A DNA stretch of 64,000 nucleotides from Chitinophaga silvisoli (GTDB lineage Bacteria > Bacteroidota > Bacteroidia > Chitinophagales > Chitinophagaceae). The translations under genes and the position numbers were made by a program. The notes beneath the pieces are model-generated. The model saw only the letters and a list, made by a program, of their open reading frames with translations. It ran no database searches and was not told the DNA's origin. Location of the stretch: positions 434,001-498,000 of the forward strand of contig NZ_QTJV01000006.1 in assembly GCF_003412465.1 (NCBI RefSeq), read 5' to 3'. This document shows positions 1 to 8,277 of the stretch, one piece after another (within the stretch, counting starts at the first letter, position 1; every line of letters starts with the position of its first letter).

Positions 1-77
1 CGGGGACATTGGCTTTTACGATCCGGCCGGTGAGGGATGGGGATGTGGTCGAGAAATTAGATTTCCATATTGAGTAA
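1..77 (+). CDS. 3' end of an unidentified CDS (5' end outside the window)
   Basis: The frame starting at base 3 is open from the window edge to a TAA at 75-77 and reads 24 residues ending DVVEKLDFHIE, with alternating polar and hydrophobic residues that fit a terminal beta strand. A second frame is also open to a TGA at 70-72 but gives a Gly/Arg-rich peptide that looks less like protein. The stop is followed within six bases by the dyad at 83-116, which fits a gene end. The product cannot be named from so short a piece. Confidence 0.45.
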   Translation, partial: GTLAFTIRPVRDGDVVEKLDFHIE

Positions 78-82
78 AAAGC

Positions 83-116
83 GAAGAGACAATTGAGTTA
101 ATTCAATTGCCTCTTC
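83..116 (-). terminator. Intrinsic terminator downstream of the DlgD-type gene
   Basis: Arms GAAGAG-a-CAATTGA (83-96) and TCAATTG-c-CTCTTC (103-116) pair with one internal mismatch around a 6-base loop. Read on the minus strand the stem is followed by GCTTTTTA, so it most likely ends the minus-strand gene that stops at 141. A-rich flanks on both sides mean it may also serve the plus-strand gene ending at 77. Confidence 0.65.
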
Positions 117-140
117 CGGAAAAATATACATACTATAATG

Positions 141-1112
141 TTAAATCGCCTTTACCTTCTCCCACATCTCCTCATTCACAGGCACTCCATCCCTCAAATT
201 CTCCAATCTCGTCCTATACGTATTCTCCCCAGGAAAACTAATCTCCTGCGGACTCTCTGATTTAGTATACTCCAAAATCCCGGCTATCAAATTTTCATGC
301 AGATCAGGTTTGTGGATCGCAATAAAACACTGCGACACCCCAAACTCCTTCCCACTGGCAGTAATCTGTTCCACAGTACGGCCTCCCGTCAAAGCCGCCA
401 GCAATACATCCAGCATCAGCGCTAAACCGGATCCTTTCCATAAACCAATAGGCAATGCTCTCTTCGTCTTCCTAATCTCTGCAGGATCGCGGGTAAGTTC
501 ACCTTTGCTATCAAAGCCTCCTTCAAACGGGAGTTGTTTTTGCTTCAGTTCATATTCCTGCATCTTGCCATAGGAATATTGAGACATCGCCATGTCCAAT
601 ACAATGGGATGCTCTGGTCGGGGCACTGCAATGACCAAGGGATTATTGCCAAGACGGGGGAAGGTACCACCCCATGGAGGCATGCTACCCATAGCGTTTG
701 TAAAACAGATCCCGATGCAATCTGCCTGGGCCGCCTGCCAGCCATAAGTGCCACCGCGCATCCAGTGGTTGGTATTCCGGATGCCAACGATGCCTACCCC
801 ATATTGCTTAGCCAGTTCGATTGCACGGTCCATACATACGGTAGCGTTGAACATACCGGGACCATTATAGCCTTCCCATGTTTCGATGAGGCCGTGTTTT
901 TCCGCCATTTCAGGGATAGCATTGGGGTCTACAAGGCCATCTTTTATTAATTGCGCAAATACAGGGAAACGGTTTAGACCGTGAGAATAAACTCCGTCAC
1001 GGCTGTTATCAGCAAAGATGCCGGCAACGATATCCGCTTTTGCAGAGTCAAATCCAAGGTCTATTAATTTCTCTTTAAAAACGCCCTTCAGTTCTTCGTA
1101 TTTAACTCTCAT
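141..1112 (-). CDS. dlgD: DlgD-like 2,3-diketo-L-gulonate reductase (3-dehydro-L-gulonate 2-dehydrogenase), Ldh_2 family
   Basis: Cytoplasmic NADH-dependent reductase of the malate/L-lactate dehydrogenase 2 fold. The E. coli DlgD/YiaK enzyme interconverts 2,3-diketo-L-gulonate and 3-dehydro-L-gulonate in ascorbate and L-gulonate use. The 323 residues match that protein in length and in several blocks: GVYSHGLNRFP near 40-50, NHWMRGGTYGWQAA near 115-128, a PPWGG segment, GNNPL, and LPIGLWKGSGL near 220-230, which is the most diagnostic. The ATG at 1112 gives a normal family N-terminus. The gene stands alone: the next minus-strand gene upstream (MacB-like permease) ends 113 bases away, and none of the other yia genes is visible. 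The substrate is inferred from the close E. coli similarity; a related 2-oxoacid or ureidoglycolate substrate is possible. Confidence 0.8.
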   Translation of the reverse strand: MRVKYEELKGVFKEKLIDLGFDSAKADIVAGIFADNSRDGVYSHGLNRFPVFAQLIKDGLVDPNAIPEMAEKHGLIETWEGYNGPGMFNATVCMDRAIELAKQYGVGIVGIRNTNHWMRGGTYGWQAAQADCIGICFTNAMGSMPPWGGTFPRLGNNPLVIAVPRPEHPIVLDMAMSQYSYGKMQEYELKQKQLPFEGGFDSKGELTRDPAEIRKTKRALPIGLWKGSGLALMLDVLLAALTGGRTVEQITASGKEFGVSQCFIAIHKPDLHENLIAGILEYTKSESPQEISFPGENTYRTRLENLRDGVPVNEEMWEKVKAI

Positions 1113-1224
1113 GTTATAATTTTATTCGAATTTGAAATCTTTAAAGAGATATTTCTGACAATAACCGGCAGTAGGCTCAAAAAAGAATCCCTACTTTGTT
1201 TGAATACCAATAATCAAAGCTCTT

Positions 1225-2445
1225 CTACTCATACCGCAACGCCTCTATCGGATCCAACCTCGATGCCTTCTGCGCTGGATAATACCCAAAGAACACGCCG
1301 GTGGCAGCACACACCAAAAACGACAACACTATAGATGATTCCGATACCAGCGTCGGCCAGGACAAAAAGATCGTAATTAATTTGGCAGATGAGATACCTA
1401 AGATCACACCGATAATCCCTCCGGTAATACTAATCATAATTGCTTCTATCAGGAACTGCATCAGGATATCTATTCCTCTTGCTCCTATTGACATGCGCAA
1501 TCCTATTTCACGTGTACGCTCCGTCACAGATACATACATGATGTTCATGATGCCAATGCCACCTATTACCAGCGAAATCCCTGCTATCGCAGTTAATAAT
1601 ATGGTGAGCAGATTGCTGGTAGAGCTTAATGCGCTGATCAGCTCAGCCATTGTTCGTACCTGGAAATCATCTTCGTCCGAGGAACGTAAACGATGCTGCT
1701 TGCGGAGGATGCTGGTGATTTCATCTGTAGCGGCATCTGAAGCACTTTCACTGACTGCAGAGGCGTAAATGGTACGGAAATAAATGGATGCTAATATTCT
1801 TTTTTGTACGGTAGTATATGGCGCAATGATGGCATCATCCTGATCCTGACCGAAGGAGCTTTGTCCTTTGGCTTCCAGCACACCTATTACCTGGAATGGG
1901 ATATTATTAAACCGGATAATTTTGCCGATTGGGTTATCACCATTGGGAAATAAATTAGTGACTACTGTCTGGCCGAGGAGGCAGACTTTTGCGGAGGCAC
2001 GTACATCCTCATCACTGAATGGGATGCCATCCTTCAACGCCCATTTCCGAATATCTAAATAAGATGGGCTTACACCATAGATAGTAGTCGGCCAGTTAAG
2101 CGCACCATTTATAGCCTGCCCGCTACTGTTTGCGGCAGGCGATACAGCGCTTACATTTTCAGCTTGTTTGCGGATGGCTTTGACATCGTCAATAGTAAGT
2201 GTATTGACGGATGTTCCACCTAGCCTGGCACCACCTGCCACATTGCTGCTGGGCAGGATGGTGATCATATTGGATCCCATGCTGGATAGCTGGGATTGAA
2301 TGCTCTCTTTGCTGCCCTGGCCAATAGCCACCATGGCTATCACAGCAGCAACGCCAATGATGATGCCCAGCATGGTCAGAAAGGCCCGTAGCTTGTTACG
2401 AAGCAGGGCCTTGAAGGCAATTCTTAAAAGGTTTAATACATTCAT
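1225..2445 (-). CDS. MacB-like ABC transporter permease (MacB_PCD plus FtsX)
   Basis: Inner-membrane permease of a type VII (mechanotransmission) ABC exporter, 406 residues. A first membrane segment near 20-42 is followed by a periplasmic MacB_PCD domain of about 230 residues and three C-terminal FtsX segments (about 285-400), including GGIGIMNIMYVSVTERTREIG, the usual motif between FtsX helices 2 and 3. In canonical MacB the ATPase is fused to the permease; here it is the separate gene 146 bases upstream. With the adaptor and TolC-like genes further upstream it completes a tripartite efflux or secretion pump. The cargo is not indicated; macrolide export is known only for the E. coli system. 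Confidence 0.88.
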   Translation of the reverse strand: MNVLNLLRIAFKALLRNKLRAFLTMLGIIIGVAAVIAMVAIGQGSKESIQSQLSSMGSNMITILPSSNVAGGARLGGTSVNTLTIDDVKAIRKQAENVSAVSPAANSSGQAINGALNWPTTIYGVSPSYLDIRKWALKDGIPFSDEDVRASAKVCLLGQTVVTNLFPNGDNPIGKIIRFNNIPFQVIGVLEAKGQSSFGQDQDDAIIAPYTTVQKRILASIYFRTIYASAVSESASDAATDEITSILRKQHRLRSSDEDDFQVRTMAELISALSSTSNLLTILLTAIAGISLVIGGIGIMNIMYVSVTERTREIGLRMSIGARGIDILMQFLIEAIMISITGGIIGVILGISSAKLITIFLSWPTLVSESSIVLSFLVCAATGVFFGYYPAQKASRLDPIEALRYE

Positions 2446-2590
2446 ACGATAAAGATCATCTGAAACCGGCCAGGAAAAAACGGTTCACGCTGCCGGTCTT
2501 ATAATCATCAACTGTAAACTAAAACAAGACCCGTCGAAATGAAATATCCCCACTCTCTCAATTTTAAAAATTTCAATTCCTCTACCCACT

Positions 2591-3340
2591 CTAATAGTCA
2601 TCCGACACCGGCAACGCCGCTAATGCCTCCTTCGCTGACCTCACATTCTCATTCTTCGTATCCTTCACTACCTTCCCATCCCGCAACATCACCGTCCGGC
2701 TACTAAATGCTGCTATATCCGGCTCATGCGTCACAAACACAATGGTCTTCCCCTGCTCCCTGTTCAACTCCTGCATCAGGGCCATGATCTCATACGATGT
2801 CCTCGTATCCAGATTCCCCGTTGCCTCATCCGCCAATATCATCACCGGCTCATTTACCAATGCCCTCGCTATCGCCACACGCTGCTGCTGCCCACCCGAA
2901 AGCTGACTCGGCGTATGATCCATTCGCTCCGCCAGTTTCACTGCCTCCAGTGCATGGATCGCTTTCTTACGCCGATCCTCATGACTGATTTCCATATTAT
3001 AAAACAAGGGCAATTCTACATTCTCCAACGCAGAGGTGCGGGGCAATAAGTTGTACGCCTGGAACACAAATCCTATTTTACGATTCCTCAGCCGCGCAAG
3101 CTCATTCCGCGATAGCTGACCAATGTTTACTCCATCCAGGAGGTAATTACCCTCCGTAGGCTTGTCCAGGCAACCCAGTATGTTCAACAATGTCGTCTTG
3201 CCAGAACCACTGCTCCCCATGATCGTTACAAATTCACCCGCAAATACATCAAAGGATACGCCTTTCAGTGCACGAACGATCTCTGTGCCCATCCGGAATT
3301 CTCTTTTGATCTGCTGTATTTCTAATATCTTTTTATCCAT
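2591..3340 (-). CDS. MacB/LolD-type ABC transporter ATP-binding protein
   Basis: Cytoplasmic ATPase subunit of the pump, 249 residues. Walker A GSSGSGKT lies at 42-49, the Q-loop in FVFQAYNLLP near 91-100, the signature LSGGQQQ from 147, Walker B ILADEATGNLD from 168, and a switch His in FVTHEPD near 205. This is the ordinary LolD/MacB/FtsE subfamily pattern. It starts 29 bases after the stop of the adaptor gene, so the two are probably co-transcribed. The C-terminal 30 residues beyond the domain are short and charged. Confidence 0.9.
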   Translation of the reverse strand: MDKKILEIQQIKREFRMGTEIVRALKGVSFDVFAGEFVTIMGSSGSGKTTLLNILGCLDKPTEGNYLLDGVNIGQLSRNELARLRNRKIGFVFQAYNLLPRTSALENVELPLFYNMEISHEDRRKKAIHALEAVKLAERMDHTPSQLSGGQQQRVAIARALVNEPVMILADEATGNLDTRTSYEIMALMQELNREQGKTIVFVTHEPDIAAFSSRTVMLRDGKVVKDTKNENVRSAKEALAALPVSDDY

Positions 3341-3369
3341 CGCTTTATGTAAGATGAATGAACAAATTC

Positions 3370-4620
3370 CTACCGTCTCCTTCGCTGCGGCATAAACGGA
3401 CTTCCACCGGATCCTGTTGTCTTCGTGCCCTTGCTTTCCACTTCCTGCGTCATTGCAGTGATCACATCATCATTCTCTGTCAATCCGGATATCACCTCGG
3501 CACGCGTATTATCATTCAATCCTATGATCACCTTTTTCTGCAACAAGGTATCTCCCTGTTTTACCCATACATAACTCGCCGTCACCTTCGAAGTATCTGC
3601 ATGTTGTCTTCGCACTGTATCCTGCTCCCCTCCCGTCACCGGTTTGGATGATTTATGTTTCTCTGCTGCTGCCGGCGCGATACTTACAACCTTGAAATTC
3701 TTCGCCATCGCCGAATCCGGTTTAAACATCAGGGCCTTTGCCGGTATCAGTAATGCATGGTATTTCTCTGCTGTATAGATTGTCACCGTAGCAGTCATAC
3801 CCGGTTTCAGTTTCATATTCTCATTTGGCGCACTGATGATCGTTGTATAAGTAACCACATTGGATGACACTGTTGGTTTCAAGCGGATCTCCTCTACCCT
3901 GCCGGAAAACTCATCTTCCAGATAGGCATCTACCGTGAAGGATACACGCTGACTATCTTTTACATTCCCGATGTCTGCTTCATCCACATTTGCCTGCACC
4001 TGCATCTTTGTAATATCCTTGGCAAGTATGAATAATGTAGGTGTGCTGAAACTTGCCGCTACGGTCTGTCCCACACTTACGGAGCGACTTAACACTACGC
4101 CGTCTATCGGGGAATAGATCTCTGTAAAGAAGAGATTTCTCTGTGCGGTGGCCAGGGATGCCCGTGCACTTTCCACGCTCGCCTTTGCCGCCTGGTACAA
4201 ATAATTTGCATTATCGTAATCCGCCTTACTCACCGCACCTACATCATACAGTTGTTTCTCCCGTTTAAACTGTGCTTCCTGGTAGATCAGCTGGCTCTGT
4301 GCACTTGCCAGGGTTCCTTTATTCCTGTCTACCTCGGCCTGCAACAGCACTTTATCCAATTCTGCAATCAATTGCCCCTTCTTCACGGTAGAGTTAAAGT
4401 CGGCATAAATGTATTTCAGCGTACCTGATACCTGCGTACCTACCGCTACCGTATCCACCGGCTGCACATATCCAGTTGCTGTGACACTCGTATAGATATG
4501 ACCATACTTTGGCTTTTCTGTTTCTACTATCACAGGTTTCTCTTTCTTTCTAAAAAAGAAGAACCATACGGCTAATACGGCCACAACGATCAGTATGATT
4601 ATAAGGACCTTTTTATTCAT
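3370..4620 (-). CDS. MacA-like periplasmic adaptor (HlyD/RND membrane fusion protein)
   Basis: Periplasmic adaptor linking the inner-membrane ABC unit to the outer-membrane channel, 416 residues. One N-terminal membrane anchor (about 4-22, VLIIILIVVAVLAVWFFFF) precedes a biotinyl-lipoyl segment (VSGTLKYIYADFNSTVKKGQ), an alpha-helical coiled-coil hairpin of about 80 residues (EVDRNKGTLASAQSQL onward), the second lipoyl half (SPIDGVVLSRSVSVGQTV) and beta-barrel regions. The last 80 residues are Lys/Ser/Thr-rich and end in a short basic tail, PQRRRR. The stop of the TolC-like gene lies 22 bases upstream, so this is the second gene of the efflux operon. Confidence 0.88.
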   Translation of the reverse strand: MNKKVLIIILIVVAVLAVWFFFFRKKEKPVIVETEKPKYGHIYTSVTATGYVQPVDTVAVGTQVSGTLKYIYADFNSTVKKGQLIAELDKVLLQAEVDRNKGTLASAQSQLIYQEAQFKREKQLYDVGAVSKADYDNANYLYQAAKASVESARASLATAQRNLFFTEIYSPIDGVVLSRSVSVGQTVAASFSTPTLFILAKDITKMQVQANVDEADIGNVKDSQRVSFTVDAYLEDEFSGRVEEIRLKPTVSSNVVTYTTIISAPNENMKLKPGMTATVTIYTAEKYHALLIPAKALMFKPDSAMAKNFKVVSIAPAAAEKHKSSKPVTGGEQDTVRRQHADTSKVTASYVWVKQGDTLLQKKVIIGLNDNTRAEVISGLTENDDVITAMTQEVESKGTKTTGSGGSPFMPQRRRR

Positions 4621-4642
4621 CCTATATTAGTTTATTCAAATT

Positions 4643-5959
4643 TTATAATGTAACAGGTACTCCCCTATAAAAATCATAAATCCTTATATACAGCGCCGAA
4701 CTATATTTCGCCTGTATATACGACTGCAATGCCTGTATATAGAGGTTTTTCTGCACCAGCACCTCTGTTGTATTCGTTGCTCCTATCTTCAACTGCTCAT
4801 TTGCAATCCGATAGCTCTCCTGGGTATACCTTAACTGTTCTACTGCCGCATCGTATTGTGACTGCGCATTCAACACATTGATATATGCCTGCTCCACCTC
4901 GTAAGACAATGTAGTACGTGTATTCTGTAACGTAAGTTGTGCCTGCCCTACTCCCAGTTTCGCCACCGCCTCATTTACCTTATTCGCACGACGGCTGAAG
5001 ATGGGTACCGAAAGGGTAACACCTATTTGTTGATAAAAGTTGTTATCCATCTGTTTCATAAATGCATAAGGACTATTATCCGTATAACTGCTACCTATGC
5101 CTGCGCCCGCAGTCAATGAAGGCAGGTATCCTGCCCGGGCTTTCAACACATCCAGCTTTGCGGACTCCACACTCAGCTCACTGCTCTTTACCTCTGGCCG
5201 GTTATTCAGCGCCGTTTGCCGGGCTTCAGACAAGGAGGTCAATACAGGATTAGACATCAGCGTATCAGGTTCCACTACTGCAAAATCGGTATCCGGCGGC
5301 AATTGCAGGATCTGTTTTAATGTAAGCAGGTTCTGACGGTGAGTATTCTCCGCAGCTACCAGGGTATATTTATCATTCGCTAATTGTGCCTGCAACTGGA
5401 TCAGATCTTTCAGCGCCACCGTACCCACATCATAAAACTGCTGTTCCTGTTTCACCTGTGCTTCGGACGTAGCTACCACATCCCTGACATAGACAATATT
5501 CTCCTTTGCCAGCAGGATATTCAGGTAAGCCTGGGTAATGCTCAGGGTAATATCATTCTCAGAGGCAGCAAGGTCCAGGCCCGCTACCTGTACCAGCAAT
5601 TCCTTTTGCCTGATATCATTCCGGAGATAACCACCATTATATAATGTAACAGAGGCACTGGCAGACGTGTTACCCGAGGTAGTGACCCGGGATCTGAGGT
5701 CGCCATTGCTATCAGCGACCCTGGAACGGGTCACAGATGGAGCCAGAGAGGCTGATACGCCGGGCAATACAGCTGATCGGGATAACAATAACTCCTGTTC
5801 AGAGATACTGCGGTTCAGGCGTAAACTATTCAGTGTGATATTATGCGTCTTTGCATAATCGAGGCAAGTCTGGAGACTCCAGCGTGGAACGGAGTCCTGG
5901 GCCTGCACAGGGGCACACTTACAAACAAAGAAACAGAAGATTATGAGTTTGTTGAACAT
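4643..5959 (-). CDS. TolC family outer membrane efflux protein
   Basis: Outer-membrane channel component, first gene of the tripartite efflux operon. A TTG-initiated frame reaches 5974, but the ATG at 5957-5959 is preferred because it starts directly with the signal peptide MFNKLIIFCFFVCKCAPVQA. The mature protein shows the duplicated TolC layout: WSLQTCLDYAKTHNITL opens the first half, and long helical segments rich in Gln and Ala (LQAQLANDKYTLVAAENT; VLNAQSQYDAAVEQLRYTQ) form the periplasmic coiled coils. About 439 residues is normal for the family. Each Bacteroidota pump tends to bring its own TolC, as here. Confidence 0.87.
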   Translation of the reverse strand: MFNKLIIFCFFVCKCAPVQAQDSVPRWSLQTCLDYAKTHNITLNSLRLNRSISEQELLLSRSAVLPGVSASLAPSVTRSRVADSNGDLRSRVTTSGNTSASASVTLYNGGYLRNDIRQKELLVQVAGLDLAASENDITLSITQAYLNILLAKENIVYVRDVVATSEAQVKQEQQFYDVGTVALKDLIQLQAQLANDKYTLVAAENTHRQNLLTLKQILQLPPDTDFAVVEPDTLMSNPVLTSLSEARQTALNNRPEVKSSELSVESAKLDVLKARAGYLPSLTAGAGIGSSYTDNSPYAFMKQMDNNFYQQIGVTLSVPIFSRRANKVNEAVAKLGVGQAQLTLQNTRTTLSYEVEQAYINVLNAQSQYDAAVEQLRYTQESYRIANEQLKIGATNTTEVLVQKNLYIQALQSYIQAKYSSALYIRIYDFYRGVPVTL

Positions 5960-6041
5960 ATGGGAACATTTCAAGGCAGATACTCATCCGTTACTAATTT
6001 AACTAAAAAACGTGCCATGCTGTTCACTTAAAAAATGCAAA

Positions 6042-6076
6042 AGCCCATTTTTCTACCACCGGCAGAAAAATGGGCT
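6042..6076 (-). terminator. Intrinsic terminator after the GH51 gene
   Basis: A perfect 13-base inverted repeat, AGCCCATTTTTCT (6042-6054) and AGAAAAATGGGCT (6064-6076), encloses a 9-base loop. On the minus strand it lies 20 bases beyond the GH51 stop and is followed by a T-rich stretch. It separates that gene from the efflux operon. Confidence 0.75.
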
Positions 6077-6095
6077 AAATGGGAACAGTATTTTA

Positions 6096-8054
6096 TTACT
6101 TGTATGGGATAACGAAAACGTTCACAGAAGAGGGCTGCAGGGTCACACTCGCACTGTTCTTTGTAACAGTCAGTTTCTGCTGCCGGGGCGCTACCAGTGA
6201 AGGTTCGTCCAATGTATTGATAGCCAGTTTGTCGGCAGCTGTCAGGAGTTGTTGTACGGCCGCCTCTTTGGTAGTCGTAGCACCTTCCAGCTGGATCTTG
6301 TAAGGACGGACAGCCGTGGAGACATTGACCACCTTCAGCAATAACTGGTGCTTAGCCGCATCGATGGTGGCACTGGCATAAATGCTGTCCTGGCCAGTGA
6401 GCGCCTTACCCTTTTCAAGAACAGGAACGGTGTTGGTGCCTTTGTAGTTAGCAAACAGTTTCTGTACATAATAATTAGGCGTACCCACTGAACGCAGGTT
6501 ATCGAACCAGATGAGGTCTGGCCGCCATTGCCATGCATCTACATGTGCCAGCAGCGGTGCATAAGATGCCATATTCACTACATCCGCATTTCTTTCCAGG
6601 CCAGTCATGAACGCAGCTTCCGCCAGGGCACTCCCCCAGGTATTGCGACTTTCAGGCTGATCCTTCTCCTTATCCTTAATATGAGCTGCATACTCTCCTG
6701 CGAAGATATGAGGCGCTTTACGGTCATAATTATCGTACCGGGAGGCATTCTGCAGGAACCAGTCAGGAGCCATGTAATAATGTTCGTCTACCAGGTCCGC
6801 TTTGGAGTCTTTCAGCTGGGACCAGCCATAACGAAAACGCTCATCGTCAGGTGAAGGCCCTACGCTGGACACCAGTTTGATCTCAGGGTGTTTCGTCTTC
6901 AGGGCTGTTTCCCACATTTTATAGCGAACAATGTACTGGCTATCCCATTGCTCATTACCTACCCCGATCATTTTCAGGTTGAAAGGCCTGGGATGCCCCA
7001 TATCGGCCCTCAGTTTTCCCCATTTTGTATCTGTACCGGCATTGGCAAATTCGATCAGGTCCAGTGCATCCTGGATATAATTATTTACATCCTCATCCGC
7101 AGCTACCTCCCCGGTATTGAACTGGCAGGCCATGCCGCAGTTCAGGATAGGCAGTGGCTCGGCACCAATATCTTCTGCCAGTTGGAAGTATTCGTAGAAA
7201 CCCAGGCCATAGCTCTGGTAGTAGTCACCCGGAGCGCGGTACGGGAACTCAGTATTCCACCTGTTTACGATCAGGGTACGGTCTTCAACAGGACCTACAG
7301 TCTTTTTCCACTGGTAACGGTTTACCAGGTCCTTACCTTCCACGATACAACCACCCGGGAAACGGACAAATCCAGGATGCAGGTCAGCCAGGAGTTGCAC
7401 CAGGTCGGATCGAAGACCACCTGGACGCTGTTTCCATGTATTAGCGGGGAAGAGAGAAAGCATATCCGCATCTACAGAACCCTTGCCTTCGAAGAAGACC
7501 TGCAGGCCACCTTTAGCCACCGTTTCGCTGGCAGTGATACTTGCTGTGTAAGACTTCCAGTCTTTGCCGGGAGTTCCTACGGTAGCAGAGCCGATAGCCG
7601 TGCCTTTGTCGTTGAGGAGGACTACCTTAATGGTAATGTCCCCGGTTGTATTGCCGGCCAGTATGGAGAAATTGTAGGTCTCCCCTTTCTTAAAACCCAT
7701 ACCCCGGAAACCTTCGTTGAAAAGACCGAAACTGCCGGTGGTAGTAATGTGTGCATAGCGTGGGTTAGCCGCATTTTCCGGGGCACGGTTCACGATCAGT
7801 ACCTTTCCGGCATTGGCATCCCTGATCACTTTCCATCCCTGTAAAGGCTGGGCAAATTCAAATGAGCGGTTTTTGACCAGCTCAGCATAAATGCCGCCGT
7901 CCGCCGAGAAATTTATGTCTTCAAAAAAGATCCCCCACATGGTGGGTTGAACAGTGTGTTGCGGTGTGTTTACTTTGACGGTGAGCGTCTGAGCCACGGA
8001 AATGGTTCCGGACAATAATAGTGCTGTCAGACAGCGATGAAATTTGTATCGCAT
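6096..8054 (-). CDS. GH51 alpha-L-arabinofuranosidase, secreted
   Basis: Retaining glycosidase releasing terminal alpha-L-arabinofuranose from arabinan, arabinoxylan or related side chains. A signal peptide of about 21 residues ends near SVAQ. WGIFFEDINFSADGGIYAELV at 40-60 is the GH51 N-terminal motif. Residues 70-200 form a carbohydrate-binding beta domain. The catalytic barrel follows, with RFPGG near 231, the acid/base Glu368 in GVGNEQW and the nucleophile Glu454 in FAGEY. The last 130 residues form the usual C-terminal beta domain. At 652 residues it matches the longer extracellular Bacteroidota members. It lies downstream of a SusC/SusD pair but is separated by a strong terminator at 8167-8267, so it may have its own promoter. 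A periplasmic location is inferred from the Sac-type signal without a lipobox. Confidence 0.9.
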   Translation of the reverse strand: MRYKFHRCLTALLLSGTISVAQTLTVKVNTPQHTVQPTMWGIFFEDINFSADGGIYAELVKNRSFEFAQPLQGWKVIRDANAGKVLIVNRAPENAANPRYAHITTTGSFGLFNEGFRGMGFKKGETYNFSILAGNTTGDITIKVVLLNDKGTAIGSATVGTPGKDWKSYTASITASETVAKGGLQVFFEGKGSVDADMLSLFPANTWKQRPGGLRSDLVQLLADLHPGFVRFPGGCIVEGKDLVNRYQWKKTVGPVEDRTLIVNRWNTEFPYRAPGDYYQSYGLGFYEYFQLAEDIGAEPLPILNCGMACQFNTGEVAADEDVNNYIQDALDLIEFANAGTDTKWGKLRADMGHPRPFNLKMIGVGNEQWDSQYIVRYKMWETALKTKHPEIKLVSSVGPSPDDERFRYGWSQLKDSKADLVDEHYYMAPDWFLQNASRYDNYDRKAPHIFAGEYAAHIKDKEKDQPESRNTWGSALAEAAFMTGLERNADVVNMASYAPLLAHVDAWQWRPDLIWFDNLRSVGTPNYYVQKLFANYKGTNTVPVLEKGKALTGQDSIYASATIDAAKHQLLLKVVNVSTAVRPYKIQLEGATTTKEAAVQQLLTAADKLAINTLDEPSLVAPRQQKLTVTKNSASVTLQPSSVNVFVIPYK

Positions 8055-8166
8055 AACCAGGAATTATTCAGAAGCTCAATATAGGCTTAAAAAAGGAAAC
8101 TTTGTGTGTAAATTTGACAGTTATTTAATGCACCCTGGTAAATAAGAATTTTTGGCAATAAAAAAG

Positions 8167-8267
8167 GGGCAGTATCAAAAGTAAATTTCCTGGAATTAAA
8201 CCAGGAACCTGATGGAAAGAATGCCTTTTTAATTCTTAATCCTATCAGGTTACTTTTGATACCGCCC
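8167..8267 (-). terminator. Long branched terminator after the SusD gene
   Basis: The outer stem pairs 8167-8184 with 8250-8267: 18 positions around the core TATCAAAAGTAA / TTACTTTTGATA, with one G-U-type position. On the minus strand it is followed by CCCCTTTTTTATT, a good U-tract. Inside the loop are two further dyads, TTCCTGG (8187-8193)/CCAGGAA (8201-8207) and AAGAAT (8217-8222)/ATTCTT (8232-8237), so the RNA could fold as a three-arm structure. It ends the SusD transcript stopping at 8278. Confidence 0.75.
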
Positions 8268-8277
8268 TGTTCACATA

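Noticed and set aside
6888..7844. 318-residue plus-strand frame inside the GH51 gene
   Set aside because: The minus frame holds both catalytic Glu motifs; the plus frame has no recognisable domain.
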